The notes: generated by a model not told the origin, from the letters alone. Positions 8,751 through 17,400 are shown, numbered from the stretch's first letter. The stretch is 47,939 nt of DNA from Oerskovia rustica (GCF_014836555.1 NZ_JACSQQ010000026.1:7049-54987); one strand, 5' to 3'. Made by a program: numbers and translations.

Positions 8751-9783
8751 GCGCGCGGACGACCGGTTGGTGCGCCTGCTGGGCATCGTCAGCTACCTGG
8801 ACGGCGCGGGCGGGGTCCCGGTCGAGGAGCTCGCGACCCGCTTCGGGGTGACGACCCGGCAGATCGTGGAGGACGTCGACGCCCTGTGGGTGTCCGGCAC
8901 CCCGGGGTACTGGCCCGACGACCTGATCGACTTCGACGCGGACTCCCTCGAGCGGGGCGTGGTGCGGCTCACGGAGGCGCGCGGCATGACGAGGCCCCTG
9001 CGCCTGGGCACGCGCGAGGCGGTCGCGCTCATCGCGGCCCTGCGTGCCATGGGGGAGACCCCGGCGGTGCGTTCGGACCGGGCACGGGCCGACGTCGTCG
9101 CGTCCGTCCTGGACAAGCTCACCGGGGCGACGGGCGAGGCCGCCGCGGCCCTGGACGTGCGCCTGTCTCCCGACGGCGCCCCCGAGGTCGTCGCCGCGGT
9201 GTCCTCGGCGCTGGCGAACCGGCACCGGCTGCGCGTGCGGTACGTGACGAGCTCCGACGTCGTGTCCGAGCGCGAGATCGACCCCGTCGCCCTGCACACC
9301 CAGGACGCGTACTCCTACCTCCTCGCGTGGTGCCACCGCGCACAGGGGCAGCGCACGTTCCGCCTCGACCGGCTCCTGGCCGCGACCGAGCTCGACGTCC
9401 CCACGAGCGACCACGACCTGCCGACGGAGGTCGACTTCACGCCCACGGGCGACGCACCGCTCGCGACGATCACGTTCGCGAGCCCGGCCCGCTGGGTCGC
9501 GGAGCAGGTCCCCGTCGAGAAGGTCCGCAACCTGCCCGACGGCGCGTTCGAGGTCTCCCTGCGCGTCACCAACCCCGTGTGGTTGCGCCGCCTGCTCCTC
9601 GAGCACGCCCGCCACGTCCTGGCCGTGGCCCCCCAGGAGGTCGCCGACGACGTGGCGCAGGCCGCGAGCGCCGCCCTGGCCGCGTACGGGGCCGAGGGCG
9701 GTGGCCCGTACGAGCCGGGCGACCCGTCAGCGACGGCGGGGACGACCGGGACGACCGGGCCCGCCGGCGGCCCGGCGAACTAG
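8743..9783 (+). CDS. pafC: PafC, WYL-domain DNA-damage regulator subunit
   Basis: A 346-residue partner of PafB. It has an N-terminal winged helix (VEELATRFGVTTRQIVEDVD at about 27-46) and a C-terminal WYL domain. The WYL tripeptide is replaced by YSYLLAWC at 190-197, a change from the strict motif kept in the PafB copy. The start is GTG 8743, inside the end of pafB. In mycobacteria PafB and PafC form a heterodimer sensing DNA-damage signals, probably single-stranded DNA, through the WYL domains. The stop codon overlaps the TAGGCT -10 box of the next gene. Confidence 0.9.
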   Translation: MAERADDRLVRLLGIVSYLDGAGGVPVEELATRFGVTTRQIVEDVDALWVSGTPGYWPDDLIDFDADSLERGVVRLTEARGMTRPLRLGTREAVALIAALRAMGETPAVRSDRARADVVASVLDKLTGATGEAAAALDVRLSPDGAPEVVAAVSSALANRHRLRVRYVTSSDVVSEREIDPVALHTQDAYSYLLAWCHRAQGQRTFRLDRLLAATELDVPTSDHDLPTEVDFTPTGDAPLATITFASPARWVAEQVPVEKVRNLPDGAFEVSLRVTNPVWLRRLLLEHARHVLAVAPQEVADDVAQAASAALAAYGAEGGGPYEPGDPSATAGTTGTTGPAGGPAN

Positions 9784-9786
9784 GCT
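9781..9786 (+). promoter_or_regulatory. -10 box overlapping the pafC stop codon
   Basis: TAGGCT begins with the TAG stop of pafC and ends 7 nt before the ATG at 9794, giving the small membrane-protein gene its own leaderless promoter inside the pafBC-tat cluster. Confidence 0.5.
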
Positions 9787-9793
9787 GGGTCGT

Positions 9794-10120
9794 ATGTGGT
9801 TCACCATCTGGTCCGTCCTGGTCGTCGGTACGCTCGTCGGCGCCTTCTTCCTGGGGCGCGACCTGTGGCGCAAGGCCAGGGCGCTGTTCGCGCAGATGTC
9901 GGAGTCGGCGCTCGTGATGGACCGGTTCGCGCAGCGCACGGACGAGGTCACCGCGGCGCTGGCGACGTCGCAGCCCAGCACGGCGCCCACCCTGTTCGAC
10001 GACCCGGTCCTCCTGCACGAGCGGGTCGAGGAACTGCGCGCGCAGCGGGCCGAGCGCCGTGTGGAGCGCAGGACCCGCAACAAGGTGACGTGGGACCGGT
10101 GGCGTCGATTCAACGCGTAG
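9794..10120 (+). CDS. small single-helix membrane protein
   Basis: A 108-residue protein with one transmembrane helix at about residues 3-22 and a cytoplasmic tail containing a probable coiled coil (VEELRAQRAERRVERRTRN near 78-96). It belongs to no family I can name. It lies between pafC and tatA in the plus-strand cluster, has its own leaderless -10 box, and sits 46 bp upstream of tatA. The topology resembles TatA/TatB-like proteins, but the TatB motifs are absent, so a role in Tat transport is only a possibility. Confidence 0.75.
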   Translation: MWFTIWSVLVVGTLVGAFFLGRDLWRKARALFAQMSESALVMDRFAQRTDEVTAALATSQPSTAPTLFDDPVLLHERVEELRAQRAERRVERRTRNKVTWDRWRRFNA

Positions 10121-10166
10121 GATCTGCGACAACAAGACTTGCGTCCGACTCCAAGGGAGCCATCTC

Positions 10167-10364
10167 ATGGGCATGCTGAAGCCCTGGCACATCATCGTTC
10201 TTGTCGTCGTCGTCCTGCTCCTGTTCGGGGCGAAGCGACTTCCCGACCTGGCCCGCAGCGTGGGCCAGTCCCTCAAGATCTTCAAGAGCGAGGTCAAGGA
10301 CCTGCGCGACGACGACAAGCCCGCGGAGCCTGCCGTCAAGGATGACGACGCCCCCAAGGCCTGA
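10167..10364 (+). CDS. tatA: TatA, twin-arginine translocase subunit
   Basis: A 65-residue TatA/E family protein: a short N terminus, a membrane helix (about 8-21), the hinge FGAKRLPDLARSVGQS (about 20-35) and an amphipathic helix followed by a charged tail. TatA oligomerises to form the channel through which folded proteins with RR signal peptides cross the cytoplasmic membrane. It is 3 bp upstream of tatC and certainly co-transcribed. No tatB is seen in the window, which is normal where TatB lies elsewhere. Confidence 0.95.
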   Translation: MGMLKPWHIIVLVVVVLLLFGAKRLPDLARSVGQSLKIFKSEVKDLRDDDKPAEPAVKDDDAPKA

Positions 10365-10367
10365 TCC

Positions 10368-11156
10368 GTGGCCGGTTCGACGAAGACGGCCAGGTCCTCC
10401 GAAGGGCGCATGCCGCTGCGCGAGCACCTGCTCGAGATCCGCAAGCGACTGTTCCTGGTCTCGTGCGGGCTCGTCGTGGGCGCGATCGGCGGCTGGTTCC
10501 TCTACGAGCCGCTGCTGGCCGCGCTCCAGGCGCCCCTCGAGGCGGCGGCGGCCGCGCAGAACAAGGTCATCAACCTGAACTACTCGGGCATGGCGACCGC
10601 GCTCGACATGAAGATCAAGGTCTCCCTGTTCCTCGGGGTGCTCGTGACCTGCCCGTGGTGGCTGTACCAGCTGTGGGCGTTCATCACCCCGGGCCTGACC
10701 CGCAAGGAACGCCGCTACGCCGTGGGCTTCCTCGGGGCGTCGGTGCCCCTGTTCCTCGGCGGCGTCGCCCTGGCCTGGTGGGTCCTGCCGCACGCGGTCG
10801 ACATCCTCGCGGCGTTCGTCCCCGAGGGCGCGACCAACCTCACGGACGCGCAGGGCTACCTGAGCTTCGTGATGCGCCTCGTCCTGGCGTTCGGGCTCGC
10901 GTTCGTCCTGCCCGTCGTCCTGGTCGCCCTGAACTTCGCGGGCCTGGTCCGGTCCACGGCCCTGCTCGCCGGGTGGCGCTGGGCCGTCCTCATCGCGTTC
11001 GTCTTCGCGGCCGTCATGACCCCCACACCCGACGCGCTCACGATGATCTTCGTCGCGCTGCCCATCTGCGTCCTGTACTTCGGCGCCGTCGGGATCGCGA
11101 TCCTGCGCGACCGCAGCACCGACAAGCGCGCCGCCGCCGCGCTCTCCGGTGCCTGA
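10368..11156 (+). CDS. tatC: TatC, twin-arginine translocase receptor
   Basis: A 262-residue TatC with six predicted helices. The N-terminal signature MPLREHLLEIRKRL (15-28) and the conserved FITPGLTRKERRYA (about 105-118) are present. TatC recognises the twin-arginine signal and recruits TatA. The GTG at 10368 follows the tatA stop by 3 nt. The gene overlaps the following diacylglycerol-kinase-like gene by 8 bp. Confidence 0.95.
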   Translation: MAGSTKTARSSEGRMPLREHLLEIRKRLFLVSCGLVVGAIGGWFLYEPLLAALQAPLEAAAAAQNKVINLNYSGMATALDMKIKVSLFLGVLVTCPWWLYQLWAFITPGLTRKERRYAVGFLGASVPLFLGGVALAWWVLPHAVDILAAFVPEGATNLTDAQGYLSFVMRLVLAFGLAFVLPVVLVALNFAGLVRSTALLAGWRWAVLIAFVFAAVMTPTPDALTMIFVALPICVLYFGAVGIAILRDRSTDKRAAAALSGA

Positions 11157-12225
11157 CCGGGCACAGCCCCGCCCCGCCCGCCTCGCCGTCGTCGTCAACC
11201 CGACGGCAGACCGCGGGCGCGGGCGAGGCGACGGCGTGCGCACCCTCGCGCTCCTGCGCGAGGCCGGGCACCACGTCCTGGACCTGAGCGCCCCCAACGC
11301 GCCCCTCGCCCTCGAGAACGCCCGCGACGCCGTCGCCTCGGGCATGCAGGTCGACGCGCTCGTGGTCGTCGGCGGGGACGGCATGGTCCACCTCGGTGTC
11401 AACGCGGTCGCCGGGACCGGGATCCCCCTCGGCGTCGTCGCCGCCGGCACGGGCAACGACTTCGCCGCGGCCCTCGACCTGCCCGTGCACGACGTCCCCG
11501 CCGCCGTCGGGATCCTCCTCGACGCCCTGTCGGCCCGCCGCGCCGGCACCGGGGGAGTGCGGGTCGTCGCCGCCCCCCCCGCCGCACCCCACGACCCCCC
11601 CCACCCCCCCCGCCCCCGCCCCCCGGGGGGGGGCCGCTGGTTCTGCGGCGTCCTGTCCGCAGGCCTCGACGCCGCCGTCAACGCCCACGCCAACGCGTTG
11701 ACGTGGCCGCGGGGCAGCGCCAAGTACGTGCGCGCCGTCGCGAGCGAGCTCGCCCGGTTCCGCCCCTACGGGTACCGCATCACCGCCGACCTCGCCCCGG
11801 GCACGGCGCCTGACATGCCCGACATGCCCAACATGCCCGACGACGTCGCGCACCCCTTCGTGTGGACCTCGCCCGGGACGCTGGTCGCCGTGGCCAACGG
11901 GCACCGCTTCGGCGGCGGCGTCCAGATCGCGCCCGACGCCCGGATCGACGACGGCCTCCTCGACCTCGTCACCGCCGGGCCCCTGACCCGGCTCGGTGCC
12001 GCTCGCATCTTCCCCGGCATGTACCAGGGCAAGCACGTGCACCACCCCGCCGTCGACCTGCGGAAGGTCACGTCCGTCCTCCTCGAGGCCACCGACGCCG
12101 GTCGCCCACCGCCCCCGGCCTTCGCCGACGGGGAACGCATCTCCCACCTGCCCGTGCGCGTCACGGTCGTCCCCGGCGCCCTGCACGTCCTCGACGGCCG
12201 CGTCACCGGGTCTCCGCCCGCCTGA
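11149..12225 (+). CDS. diacylglycerol kinase catalytic-domain protein
   Basis: A 358-residue lipid kinase of the DAGK/YegS type. VVNPTA (15-20), GGDGMVH (75-81) and AAGTGNDFA (98-106) are the nucleotide-binding motifs. Such enzymes phosphorylate diacylglycerol or related lipids at the membrane. The GTG start lies in the end of tatC (8-bp overlap). Two low-complexity insertions are unusual: a Pro/His-rich loop at about residues 142-162 encoded by extreme C and G runs (about 11573-11633), and a triple MPD/MPN repeat at about 222-230 encoded by three 9-bp units (11812-11838). Both are likely surface loops that vary by slippage. Confidence 0.85.
   Translation: MPDRAQPRPARLAVVVNPTADRGRGRGDGVRTLALLREAGHHVLDLSAPNAPLALENARDAVASGMQVDALVVVGGDGMVHLGVNAVAGTGIPLGVVAAGTGNDFAAALDLPVHDVPAAVGILLDALSARRAGTGGVRVVAAPPAAPHDPPHPPRPRPPGGGRWFCGVLSAGLDAAVNAHANALTWPRGSAKYVRAVASELARFRPYGYRITADLAPGTAPDMPDMPNMPDDVAHPFVWTSPGTLVAVANGHRFGGGVQIAPDARIDDGLLDLVTAGPLTRLGAARIFPGMYQGKHVHHPAVDLRKVTSVLLEATDAGRPPPPAFADGERISHLPVRVTVVPGALHVLDGRVTGSPPA
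11573..11633. repeat. C-rich then G-rich homopolymer tract inside lipid kinase gene
   Basis: Runs of 8 C (11573-11580), 8 C (11595-11602), 8 C (11604-11611), and C6 (11619-11624) joined to G9 (11625-11633). They encode a Pro-rich loop ending in Gly. They form a fold-back hairpin and are prone to slippage, which would cause frameshifts. Confidence 0.85.
11812..11838 (+). repeat. three 9-bp tandem repeats
   Basis: GACATGCCC, GACATGCCC and AACATGCCC in tandem, in frame, encoding the Asp/Asn-Met-Pro repeats in the lipid kinase. Confidence 0.85.
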
Positions 12226-12261
12226 CGACGAAAAGCCCCCCGGACCGACACACCCGGACCG

Positions 12262-12267
12262 TAGGGT
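12262..12267 (+). promoter_or_regulatory. -10 box of the HelY-type helicase
   Basis: TAGGGT ends exactly 6 nt before the ATG at 12274, so the helicase message is probably leaderless and independent of the lipid kinase upstream. Confidence 0.55.
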
Positions 12268-12273
12268 GGTGGC

Positions 12274-15200
12274 ATGACCGCAGCACCCCGCACCGCCGGC
12301 AACGCAGGACACGACGACACAGCCGGCACAGCCGGCCAGGCGAGCCCCGCGGAGCGGTACGCGGCCTCGCGCGCCCTCCAGGCATCCTCCCGCACCCAGC
12401 TCGCCGCGTTCCGCGAGGTCGTCGGCTTCCCGTTCGACGACTTCCAGGTCCGCGCCTGCCAGGCCCTCGAAGAAGGGCGCGGCGTCCTCGTCGCCGCGCC
12501 CACCGGGGCCGGCAAGACCGTCGTGGGGGAGTTCGCCGTCCACCTCGCGCTCGCCGGCGGCCGCAAGGCCTTCTACACGACGCCCATCAAGGCCCTGTCC
12601 AACCAGAAGTACGCCGACCTCGCGCGCCGCCACGGACCCGACCAGGTAGGCCTGCTCACGGGCGACACCTCCATCAACGGCGACGCCCCGATCGTCGTCA
12701 TGACCACCGAGGTCCTGCGCAACATGCTCTACGCGGGCTCGCGCGCCCTCGACGGCCTCGCGTTCGTCGTCATGGACGAGGTCCACTACCTCGCCGACCG
12801 CTTCCGGGGACCCGTCTGGGAAGAGGTCATCATCCACCTCGACGACGACGTCCAGCTCGTGTCCCTGTCCGCGACGGTGTCCAACGCCGAGGAGTTCGGC
12901 GACTGGCTCGAGATGGTGCGCGGCGACACCGCCGTCATCGTCAGCGAGCGCCGCCCCGTCCCGCTGTGGCAGCACGTCCTCGTCGGCTCCCGCCATCGCG
13001 GCCCCCGCACCCCCGGGGAGGTCGTGCGCCCCGGCACCGGTGCGGACCTGATCGACCTCTACGCGGGGCACGTCGACCCGACCGACCCGGGCGTCAACCC
13101 GCCCATCAACCCCGACCTGCTCGCGGCGTTCCGCAGCGGCGCCCGCGACGGCGGCTACCCGGGCCGGGGCGGACGCGGCGGGGACCGCGGCTACCGAGGG
13201 CGCGGCGGACGCCAGCCCTCGGGCGGGTTCCGGGGAGGATCGGGCGACGGGGGCGGGCGCCGCACCCCGCCACGCTTCGCCGTGGTCGACGCCCTGGACG
13301 CCGACGGGCTGCTGCCCGCGATCTTCTTCATCTTCTCCCGCGCCGGGTGCGAGGCCGCCGTGACCCAGTGCCTGGCCGCCGGGCTGCGCCTGACCACGCC
13401 CGCGCAGGAGGCCGAGATCCGTGCGACCGTCGAGGCGCGCAGCGCGACCCTGCCCGCCGAGGACCTCGACGTCCTCGGGTACTGGACGTGGAGCGAGTCC
13501 CTCGCGCGCGGCGTCGCCGCCCACCACGCGGGCATGCTGCCCATCTTCAAGGAGATCGTCGAGGACCTGTTCAGCCGGGGCCTGGTCAAGGTCGTGTTCG
13601 CGACCGAGACCCTCGCCCTGGGCATCAACATGCCCGCCCGGTCCGTCGTGCTGGAGAAGCTCGTCAAGTGGGACGGGACCTCGCACGTCGACATGACCCC
13701 GGGGGAGTACACCCAGCTCACGGGCCGCGCCGGGCGCCGCGGCATCGACGTCGAGGGGCACGCCGTCGTCGTCGACCACCCCGGGCTCGACCCCGTCGCC
13801 CTCGCGGGCCTCGCGTCCAAGCGCCTGTACCCGCTCAAGTCCTCGTTCCGTCCCACCTACAACATGGCCGTCAACCTCGTCGCGCAGGTGGGCCGCGAGC
13901 GCGCCCGCGACGTCCTGGAGACGTCGTTCGCGCAGTTCCAGGCGGACCGGGGCGTCGTGGGTCTCGCCAAGCAGGCGCAGGCGCACGCGGAGGCCCTCGA
14001 GGGGTACGCGCAGGCCATGACGTGCGACCGGGGCGACTTCGGCGAGTACGCCAGGCTCCGGCGGGCGATCGCGACCCGTGAGGCCGACCTGTCGAAGTCG
14101 GCGCAGCGGGCCCGGCGCGCCCAGATCGTCGCGGACTTCGAGAACCTGCGCGTCGGCGACGTCGTCGAGCTGCCCACGGGCCGACGCGCCGGGTACGTCG
14201 TGGTGCTCGACCCCGGCAAGGACGGCGGCTTCGACGGCCCCCGCCCCACCGTCCTCACCGAGGACAAGCACGTCAAGAAGCTCACGGTCGCCGACGCCCC
14301 CTCCGGGATCCGCACGGTCGGCACGGTCCGCATCCCCAAGACCTTCAACCCGCGCGTGCCCGCCGCCCGCCGCGACCTGGCCTCCTCGCTGCGCAACGCG
14401 CTCGGCGCCTTCGTCGACACCCCCGGCGCCCCGTCGCGGGGCAAGGCGCCCACCGTGCGGTCGGCTGCGGCCGACGACAAGGAGCTCAGCCGCCTGCGAG
14501 CAGCCCTGCGCGCCCACCCCTGCCACGACTGCCCCGAGCGGGAGGACCACGCGCGCTGGTCCGAGCGGTGGGCCAAGCTCAAGAAGGAGCACGACGCCCT
14601 CGTGCGGCGCGTCGAAGGACGCACCGGCTCGATCGCGCGCGTCTTCGACCGCATCTGCGACATCCTCACCGGCCTCGGGTACCTGGAGGTCGACCCCCAC
14701 CCGGCCGGCGGAGGCGAGCTCGTGGACGCCCCGGTGGACGGTGCGCCGCCCGCCACCACGCGCCCCCGGCCCGGGCGTACCCCTGCCCCCGACGTCAGGA
14801 TCACCGACGCCGGGCAGTGGTTGCGCAGGCTGTACGCAGAGAACGACCTGCTGCTCGCCGAGTGCCTGCGCCGCGGCGTGTGGGACGACCTCGACCCCGC
14901 CGGGCTCGCCGCGGTCGTCTCGACGCTCGTCTTCTCGGCCCGCCGCGACGAGGCGGGGGAGCCGTACGTGCCCGGCGGCCCCCAGGGAAAGCTCGCGCGC
15001 GCCCTCGACGCGACCGTCGTCGTGTGGTCCGAGGTCGACGACCTCGAGGAGGCCCACCGCATCGACGCGACCGGCACCCTCGACCTCGGCATCGTCGCCG
15101 CCGTGCACCGGTGGGCCAGCGGCCGCAGCCTCGACGCCGTCCTGCGCGGCTCCGAGCTCGCCGCCGGGGACTTCGTGCGCTGGTGCAAGCAGATCATCGA

Positions 15201-15309
15201 CGTCCTCGACCAGCTCGCGACCGCAGCCCCCACCCCGGCGATGCGCAAGACCGCGGTCCGGGCCATCGAGGCCGTCCGCCGGGGGGTCGTGGCCTACTCC
15301 AGCGTGTGA
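12274..15309 (+). CDS. helY: HelY/Ski2-like DEVH-box helicase
   Basis: A 1011-residue superfamily 2 helicase of the Ski2/Mtr4 type, the HelY protein usually found after tatC in Actinobacteria. Walker A APTGAGKT is at 75-82, the DEVH box at 168-171, SATVSNA at 189-195, and motif VI (QLTGRAGRRGID) near 484-495. The C-terminal half carries the helicase-associated DSHCT-like region. Between the two RecA domains (about 290-332) is a Gly/Arg-rich insertion full of RGG-like repeats, not required by the fold and typical of RNA-binding tails. It probably unwinds RNA or RNA/DNA structures in the cytoplasm. The start is fixed by the TAGGGT box 6 nt upstream. Confidence 0.9.
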   Translation: MTAAPRTAGNAGHDDTAGTAGQASPAERYAASRALQASSRTQLAAFREVVGFPFDDFQVRACQALEEGRGVLVAAPTGAGKTVVGEFAVHLALAGGRKAFYTTPIKALSNQKYADLARRHGPDQVGLLTGDTSINGDAPIVVMTTEVLRNMLYAGSRALDGLAFVVMDEVHYLADRFRGPVWEEVIIHLDDDVQLVSLSATVSNAEEFGDWLEMVRGDTAVIVSERRPVPLWQHVLVGSRHRGPRTPGEVVRPGTGADLIDLYAGHVDPTDPGVNPPINPDLLAAFRSGARDGGYPGRGGRGGDRGYRGRGGRQPSGGFRGGSGDGGGRRTPPRFAVVDALDADGLLPAIFFIFSRAGCEAAVTQCLAAGLRLTTPAQEAEIRATVEARSATLPAEDLDVLGYWTWSESLARGVAAHHAGMLPIFKEIVEDLFSRGLVKVVFATETLALGINMPARSVVLEKLVKWDGTSHVDMTPGEYTQLTGRAGRRGIDVEGHAVVVDHPGLDPVALAGLASKRLYPLKSSFRPTYNMAVNLVAQVGRERARDVLETSFAQFQADRGVVGLAKQAQAHAEALEGYAQAMTCDRGDFGEYARLRRAIATREADLSKSAQRARRAQIVADFENLRVGDVVELPTGRRAGYVVVLDPGKDGGFDGPRPTVLTEDKHVKKLTVADAPSGIRTVGTVRIPKTFNPRVPAARRDLASSLRNALGAFVDTPGAPSRGKAPTVRSAAADDKELSRLRAALRAHPCHDCPEREDHARWSERWAKLKKEHDALVRRVEGRTGSIARVFDRICDILTGLGYLEVDPHPAGGGELVDAPVDGAPPATTRPRPGRTPAPDVRITDAGQWLRRLYAENDLLLAECLRRGVWDDLDPAGLAAVVSTLVFSARRDEAGEPYVPGGPQGKLARALDATVVVWSEVDDLEEAHRIDATGTLDLGIVAAVHRWASGRSLDAVLRGSELAAGDFVRWCKQIIDVLDQLATAAPTPAMRKTAVRAIEAVRRGVVAYSSV

Positions 15310-15370
15310 CCTTCGCGTCACGCACGCCCGGCGCACCCCGCGAAAGGGGCGCGCCGGGCACGGCGTGGCA

Positions 15371-15376
15371 TATCGT
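15371..15376 (+). promoter_or_regulatory. -10 box of the amidohydrolase gene
   Basis: TATCGT ends 8 nt before the GTG at 15385; leaderless start likely. Confidence 0.45.
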
Positions 15377-15384
15377 GTGGTTTC

Positions 15385-17049
15385 GTGGCCTCCACCCTGT
15401 ACCGCAACGGTGTCATTCACTCCTCGACCGACCCCTTCGCCGAGGCGATGCTCGTCGACGGCGGGGTGATCACCTGGATCGGCGCCGACGACACAGCCGC
15501 CGGGCTCGCCGCCCGAGCCGACCGCGTCGTCGACCTCGACGGCGCCCTCGTCGCCCCCGGGTTCGTCGACTCCCACGTCCACGTCCTCGAGACCGGTCTC
15601 GCCCTCGCGGGTGTCGACCTGTCCGCGAGCGCCGGCGTCACGTCCCTGGCCGACGCGCTCGACGCGCTGCACGCCGCGGTCGAGGCCCGCCCGGCCGCCG
15701 AGGCGGACGACGTGGTGCTCGCGTTCGGGTGGGACGAGCAGGAGTGGCCCGAGCACCGCGCCCCGACGCGCCACGAGCTCGACGCGGCGTGCGGGGGAGC
15801 GCTCGTGTACGCGGCGCGCGTCGACGTGCACTCCGCCGTGGTCTCGACGTCCCTCGCGCAGCGGGCGGGCCTCGAGGGGCGCCCGGGCTGGACGGAGAGC
15901 GGCTGGGTCACGCTGGACGCCCACCACGCCGCCCGGGACGCGGCCCGTGCGATGACCCCCGAGCGGCGCACCGCGGTCTACCGTGCGGCGCTGGACGCGG
16001 CCGCGCGGCGGGGCATCGTGTCGGTGCACGAGAACAGCGCCCCCTCGATCGACACCCGGGACGGGCTGCGCGAGCTCATGGACCTCACGGGGGACCCGCA
16101 GGGCGCCCTGCCGCACCTCGTCGCGTACCGGGGCGAGCTGTGCGCCACCCCCGACGACGCGCGCGCCCTCCTGGCCGACCTGCCCGGCCTGGCCGGCATC
16201 GCGGGAGACCTGAACGTCGACGGGTCGCTCGGCTCGCGCACCGCGGCGCTGCGGCACCCGTACTCCGACCTCACGGGCACCCCCGGCGAGGCCGGGCCCG
16301 ACGGGCGCGGCAACCAGTACCTGTCCGCCGAGCAGATCGCGGCCCACCTGTCCGCCGTCGCCGCGGCGGGCACCCAGGGCGGGTTCCACGTCATCGGGGA
16401 CCGGGCCATGGACGAGTTCCTCGTGGGGCTGCGCGCCGCCGCCGAGGCGGACGGGGCGGCGGCGCACCGCCGTGCCGCGCACCGCGTCGAGCACGCCCTG
16501 TTCGTCGACACCAACGCCCTCTCGACGCTCCTGCTGTTCGGGGTGTCGCTGTCCATCCAGCCGGTGTTCGACGCCGCCTGGGGTGGCCCCGACGGCATGT
16601 ACGCCTCACGCCTGGGTCCCACGCGCGTGGCCGGGCTCTCGCCCTTCGCCGACCTTGCCGGGGCGGGGGTCCCGCTCGCCTTCGGTTCCGACTCTCCCGT
16701 GACCGCGATGGACCCCTGGTCCGCGGTCCGGGCCGCGATGTCGCACGCCGACCCCGACCAGCGCGTCTCCGCGCGGGCCGCGTTCCGGGCGCACACGCGC
16801 GGGGGCTGGCGCATCGCCGGGCTCGACCACACGGGCGCGGGCCAGCTGCGCGTCGGCGCGCCCGCCCACCTCGCGGTCTGGCGTGCCGAGCACCTCGCCG
16901 TGCAGGGCACGGGGACCTCGGTGTCCTCCTGGAGCACCGACGCCCGCTCCGGCACGCCGCTGCTGCCCGACCTCACCGACGACGCACCCGACCCGACGTG
17001 CCTGCAGACGGTGCGCGACGGCGTCGTGCTGTACGACACGTTCGACTGA
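15385..17049 (+). CDS. amidohydrolase family protein (YtcJ-like)
   Basis: A 554-residue metal-dependent hydrolase of the amidohydrolase_3/YtcJ type. The N-terminal beta-sandwich leads to the metal-binding VDSHVH at 61-66, and the late catalytic Asp sits in AFGSDSPVTAMDPW at about 432-445, both typical. His residues of the second metal-binding set are likely in GGFHVIGDRAMDEF (about 332-345) and AAHRVEHALF. The substrate (an amide, imide or carbamate bond) cannot be predicted. Start is GTG 15385 behind TATCGT. It is 76 bp downstream of the helicase and seems a separate unit. Confidence 0.85.
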   Translation: MASTLYRNGVIHSSTDPFAEAMLVDGGVITWIGADDTAAGLAARADRVVDLDGALVAPGFVDSHVHVLETGLALAGVDLSASAGVTSLADALDALHAAVEARPAAEADDVVLAFGWDEQEWPEHRAPTRHELDAACGGALVYAARVDVHSAVVSTSLAQRAGLEGRPGWTESGWVTLDAHHAARDAARAMTPERRTAVYRAALDAAARRGIVSVHENSAPSIDTRDGLRELMDLTGDPQGALPHLVAYRGELCATPDDARALLADLPGLAGIAGDLNVDGSLGSRTAALRHPYSDLTGTPGEAGPDGRGNQYLSAEQIAAHLSAVAAAGTQGGFHVIGDRAMDEFLVGLRAAAEADGAAAHRRAAHRVEHALFVDTNALSTLLLFGVSLSIQPVFDAAWGGPDGMYASRLGPTRVAGLSPFADLAGAGVPLAFGSDSPVTAMDPWSAVRAAMSHADPDQRVSARAAFRAHTRGGWRIAGLDHTGAGQLRVGAPAHLAVWRAEHLAVQGTGTSVSSWSTDARSGTPLLPDLTDDAPDPTCLQTVRDGVVLYDTFD

Positions 17050-17178
17050 GCCCCGGTTCGACCCGGCCGGGCCACCGGCGGGTCGTCCGCCGCGCCCTCG
17101 CGCGGGTGAGGCCGGTCGCGCCGCCGCAGGTCACCGGGGCGCGACCGGCGGCACCGCCTGCCAGGGCGCGCGTTCGGA

Positions 17179-17206
17179 TTGACACCTCCGTGAGGGGCGG
17201 TAAGTT
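17179..17206 (+). promoter_or_regulatory. strong promoter upstream of a small ORF
   Basis: TTGACA (17179-17184), 16-nt spacer, TAAGTT (17201-17206). The -35 is the perfect consensus, rare in this window. It points to lnt, 200 bp downstream, and to a GTG 7 nt after the -10 box. Confidence 0.65.
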
Positions 17207-17213
17207 CGATGAC

Positions 17214-17279
17214 GTGTTCCGGCCGTCAGCGCCGCAGGGGTTCGAGCCACCATCTCACCGTCCGTCCTGCGTGCTCTGA
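17214..17279 (+). CDS. possible leaderless 21-residue small protein
   Basis: A GTG 7 nt after a strong -10 box opens a 21-codon frame ending TGA at 17277-17279. The peptide starts MFRPSAPQGF and ends RPSCVL, with no transmembrane segment and no family I know. The evidence is the promoter spacing alone, so it may be a leader peptide, a small protein or chance. A hairpin (17360-17385) lies between it and lnt, a layout that would suit attenuation. Confidence 0.3.
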   Translation: MFRPSAPQGFEPPSHRPSCVL

Positions 17280-17359
17280 CGTGCATCGGCTCGACCCGCG
17301 CGTTCAGTAGACAACACGGCCTCACCGGTGGCGGTGCGACGTGGTCCGAAGGACGCGCG

Positions 17360-17385
17360 GGTCGGCCCACATCTCCCGGCCGACC
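17360..17385 (+). terminator. hairpin between small ORF and lnt
   Basis: GGTCGGCC (17360-17367) pairs perfectly with GGCCGACC (17378-17385) over a 10-nt loop. No T run follows. It overlaps the expected -35 area of the lnt promoter and could be an attenuator or an operator. Confidence 0.4.
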
Positions 17386-17400
17386 TGCAGGTACGTGGCG

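Noticed and set aside
11038-16494. Very long minus-strand open frame (about 1800 codons)
   Set aside because: It is the antisense shadow of the helicase, lipid kinase and amidohydrolase genes, a common effect of GC-rich codon bias; its translation is low-complexity.
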